A DNA stretch of 17,639 nt from Seribacter sulfatis. Its GTDB lineage: Bacteria; Verrucomicrobiota; Verrucomicrobiia; Opitutales; Seribacteraceae. Made by a program: the position numbers and the translations under genes. Shown piece after piece: positions 15,509 through 17,639 of this stretch. The stretch lies in the NCBI RefSeq assembly GCF_964187635.1, contig NZ_CAXLMO010000075.1, forward strand, positions 1 to 17,639. The letters are read 5' to 3'. Each line of letters begins with the position of its first letter. Positions within the stretch are counted from its first letter, which is position 1. The notes under the pieces were generated by a model that saw only the letters and a list, made by a program, of their open reading frames with translations, had not been told where the DNA came from and ran no database searches.

Positions 15509-17153
15509 TTAAAATAATTTCTCCATCCTCAGTAAATTGATTATCAGGGGAAGGCGTAATCACCGTCCCCGCATCTCCCTTTATTGCAACTATACTACAA
15601 CCCGTCTTTTCAGTTATTTTACAATCTTGAACTTTCACACCAACAAGGGACTTGGGAGTTTTCTGACTAAAAACATCCAATCCTTCGGTCACCATAAGAA
15701 TTTCCGCGCGGTTCAATAAATTAAAAATGGTGTTAGCCCCCATATGATCCTGAGACATAACAAAATCAGCACCGGCACGATGAAGGGGCTCAATATTGCG
15801 ATGAAGGAAAGCTCGAGTAATAATCTGAATATCAGGCCGTAATTTCCGACCGTATATGGTCAGGTAAACATTACTTTCATCGTCATGACTGGTAATAATT
15901 AACGCGGGGGCTTTATTGATCCCGGCACGCTCAAGAACGGCTTTCTCTGAGGCGTCTCCCAAGATCGAATTGGAGACCATGGCTGCCTTTTTCTCATCTG
16001 ATTCAATAACCCGATAAGGAATATTTCTCTCTGCGAGCGCTTTTGCAGTCTCCCGTCCCACTCGACCTGCTCCGATAATAATAACCGGAGAATTGTTAGT
16101 CTTGAAATCCCGAAAATCATGATCATATTTAGCAAAATGGCCCTCCGTTCCAGCAAGGAGTAATACGGTGTGATTGTTTAACATCGTATCCGGGCCAGGA
16201 AGTTCAAAGTGACCACGTTCCCACATGCCAACCACATTGACGCCGTAATTCTCGCGAAGCATAGCGTCTTTAAGCTTCTGTCCCACCAATGGAGTGCCGT
16301 GTATAGTGGCTTCCGCAATCAAGACCTCATCAAATGAACCAATCACATGGGTGCTATTATCCGTACAGCAAATCCTCCTGGAAAGAAAACGACCCATCTG
16401 CTTGGCCGGTCTAATAACATGAGTAGCTCCTGCCAAGGAGAGTATTTCCTCAGATGTAGCCCGATTGCATGTACTGACAATAGATAAATCAGGAGATGAA
16501 TCTCTCGCCCGAAAAGTGATATTTACATTTCGAATGTCATCATCGGTAGTGACAACCATTGCCGCATTCTCAATCGATGCATCTTCAAAAGTTTGCACTT
16601 CATCCAAATTTCCTAGCATTACTGGAATATCCATATCATGAAGTCGGAGTGCCTCCTTTAAATCCGATACAATCAAAACAAAAGGATATCCAAATTGGCT
16701 AAGTTTATCCATCAGTACATGACTGATCGAATCATAATGAGTTAAAATTACATGCTTTTGCTTCACTGCATCAAACCTACGGGCAACCCGGGCACCTGTT
16801 TGATATTCCATAAAAGGCTTGTAAAGAAATTCCATAAAAACAAATGGAAGAACCATAAAAAGGTAGAAGACCCCGGTGAACATGACCAACATTGAGAATA
16901 GCCGGCCCGAATCGCCCGAAAAAGTAATATCTCCATACCCAAGGGTAGTCATTGTAGTGAGGACCCAATAGAGGGACTCGATCCAGCCGATTGAAACCCC
17001 ACCCAATTCCTTAGACATTAAATTTATGTAGACCTGCATGTAGCAAACCACAAAAAGAACTAAGATTAAGCCAAAGCGAAGAAAGCGAGTCGCATTTTTT
17101 CTCTTATTTCTCTGCTTGAAAACAGAAGGAATGGATTGGATAACATCTTTCAC
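15459..17153 (-). CDS. Potassium channel with two RCK (TrkA) regulatory domains
   Basis: This ligand-gated K+ channel subunit is 564 residues long. Two membrane helices (about 26-46 and 86-110) flank a pore helix and the selectivity filter TTLGYGD (69-75), the K+ channel signature. Two tandem RCK units follow: N1 (about 132-260), C1 (about 270-340), N2 (about 355-480) and C2 (about 485-555). This is the MthK/GsuK kind of gating ring, with both RCK units in one chain. N2 has a proper dinucleotide motif, IIIGAGRVGRETA (358-370), with an acidic residue after the second strand (ESD). N1 lacks the glycine motif and reads VILTHYDSISHVL there. The start is GTG at 17153; no ATG lies upstream in frame. 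It heads a run with the MFS and ClsC-like genes. Confidence 0.92.
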   Translation of the reverse strand: MKDVIQSIPSVFKQRNKRKNATRFLRFGLILVLFVVCYMQVYINLMSKELGGVSIGWIESLYWVLTTMTTLGYGDITFSGDSGRLFSMLVMFTGVFYLFMVLPFVFMEFLYKPFMEYQTGARVARRFDAVKQKHVILTHYDSISHVLMDKLSQFGYPFVLIVSDLKEALRLHDMDIPVMLGNLDEVQTFEDASIENAAMVVTTDDDIRNVNITFRARDSSPDLSIVSTCNRATSEEILSLAGATHVIRPAKQMGRFLSRRICCTDNSTHVIGSFDEVLIAEATIHGTPLVGQKLKDAMLRENYGVNVVGMWERGHFELPGPDTMLNNHTVLLLAGTEGHFAKYDHDFRDFKTNNSPVIIIGAGRVGRETAKALAERNIPYRVIESDEKKAAMVSNSILGDASEKAVLERAGINKAPALIITSHDDESNVYLTIYGRKLRPDIQIITRAFLHRNIEPLHRAGADFVMSQDHMGANTIFNLLNRAEILMVTEGLDVFSQKTPKSLVGVKVQDCKITEKTGCSIVAIKGDAGTVITPSPDNQFTEDGEIILIGDEAAEKSFETRFCT

Positions 17154-17286
17154 TAGTAAAATCTTATTTAAAGATATAAACCTTTGCGGGCGAGAACCTT
17201 TTCACTCATTTCGAAAAATGAATTATGAAATATAAATTTGTTCTTTGTTATTGCCCGAATCGCTATCAAAAGAGTACTTCAATAAG
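17154..17286. other. Divergent intergenic region between channel and PQQ-like genes
   Basis: This 133-nt AT-rich gap must carry promoters for both directions, but no pair stands out. A perfect 6-bp hairpin with a CGAA loop lies at 17206-17221 (TCATTT, AAATGA), roughly in the middle, and ATCTT/AAGAT forms a shorter inverted repeat at 17161-17175. On the plus strand TTCACT (17201-17206) and TATGAA, 17 nt later, could be a weak promoter overlapping the hairpin. No terminator or RNA gene is seen. Confidence 0.35.
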
Positions 17287-17639
17287 ATGCATTATTTGAA
17301 AAAGAATTCAGTTCAGATCTTTTTTCTTTCTTTCCTGACTCTCACTCTTCCGGCAAAAGAAAAAAATTCCCGATTAATTACCCATGGAAATGCATCCACC
17401 TTATCCCCCAATGCACAGTTTTTGGATTGGAATCGATTTAATGGACCTTTTGATAATGCCACATCAACGGAAACTCAGTTAATTGAAAATTGGGGAGAGG
17501 GTGGGCCTAGAGTAATATGGGAAGTAACAAAAGGGGAGGGGTATGCCTCACCCGCAGTATCAAAAGATATACTTATTTTATTTCATCGGGAAAATGGAAT
17601 GGAAACGATTGAAGGATTAAATGCTGAAACGGGCACAAG
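17287..17639 (+). CDS. Secreted PQQ-like beta-propeller protein, N-terminal fragment
   Basis: ATG at 17287 opens a frame of 117 codons that runs off the right edge. Residues 1-23 are a signal peptide (two lysines, core FFLSFLTLTL, end LPA). The mature part contains WNRFNGPFDNATSTETQLI, then NWGEGGPRVIWEV, GEGYASPAVSKDILILFHRE and GLNAETGHK. This is the opening of the PQQ-binding-like (BamB-type) eight-bladed propeller proteins that Verrucomicrobiota and Planctomycetota export in large numbers. Typical members read W.RFLGP, then a Gly-rich 'GPKVLWEV', then a GY..PAV blade. Whether it binds PQQ or acts as an enzyme or scaffold cannot be judged from one blade. The gene is divergent from the K+ channel. 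No Shine-Dalgarno sequence is evident. Confidence 0.8.
   Translation, partial: MHYLKKNSVQIFFLSFLTLTLPAKEKNSRLITHGNASTLSPNAQFLDWNRFNGPFDNATSTETQLIENWGEGGPRVIWEVTKGEGYASPAVSKDILILFHRENGMETIEGLNAETGT

Noticed and set aside
12348..17153. Antiphage defence operon based on the PLD-family protein
   Set aside because: The protein is ClsC-like with a signal or lipobox region, and its neighbours are a channel and a carrier; no nuclease, sensor or toxin partner is present.

Overview
The window is a contiguous piece of a bacterial chromosome of rather low G+C, made up mostly of housekeeping and envelope genes. No phage, insertion sequence, CRISPR array or tRNA was found. The organism is probably a member of the PVC superphylum, most likely marine Verrucomicrobiota (Opitutae-like). 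This rests on the secreted PQQ-type propeller protein at the right edge, the style of LigA, NusB and the RCK channel, and the general lack of Shine-Dalgarno sequences. It is an inference from memory of family members, not a search result.

Left end (1-917, minus strand): the start of a secreted protein of unknown function runs off the window, followed by a gene-free stretch and then a complete one-piece tmRNA (ssrA). The tmRNA has a good promoter and an unusually long, hairpin-forming tag reading frame. Polyphosphate kinase ppk1 (918-3050, +) follows.

Envelope block (3018-4855, minus): an ABHD17/BEM46-like membrane-anchored hydrolase, an orphan TonB-like energy transducer with a Pro/Lys linker, and a 48-residue hydrophobic small ORF that begins 6 nt after the TonB stop and runs antisense into the ppk1 3' end. 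Divergent from the hydrolase is ugd (4933-6291, +), a UDP-glucose 6-dehydrogenase that strikingly resembles the animal enzyme.

Central run (6297-12282, minus, reading right to left): outer-membrane beta-barrel protein, PatB/MalY-type C-S lyase, ligA, RibB with a degenerate RibA domain (RibBX type), ribH and nusB. Gaps are short (6, 16, 98 and 5 nt), and ribH and nusB overlap by 16 nt. ribBA-ribH-nusB looks like one transcription unit for riboflavin synthesis and antitermination.

Right block (12348-17153, minus): a two-RCK potassium channel, an MFS transporter and a ClsC-like phospholipase D/cardiolipin synthase lipoprotein. They are joined by 50-nt and 4-nt overlaps, so they are probably translated as a coupled membrane-homeostasis operon. 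A secreted PQQ-like propeller protein (17287-, +) diverges from the channel and is cut by the window edge.

No clear new defence or mobile system is present. The most interesting items are the animal-like Ugd, the tmRNA tag architecture, the RibBX-type enzyme, the hidden small membrane ORF, and the channel-MFS-ClsC operon.
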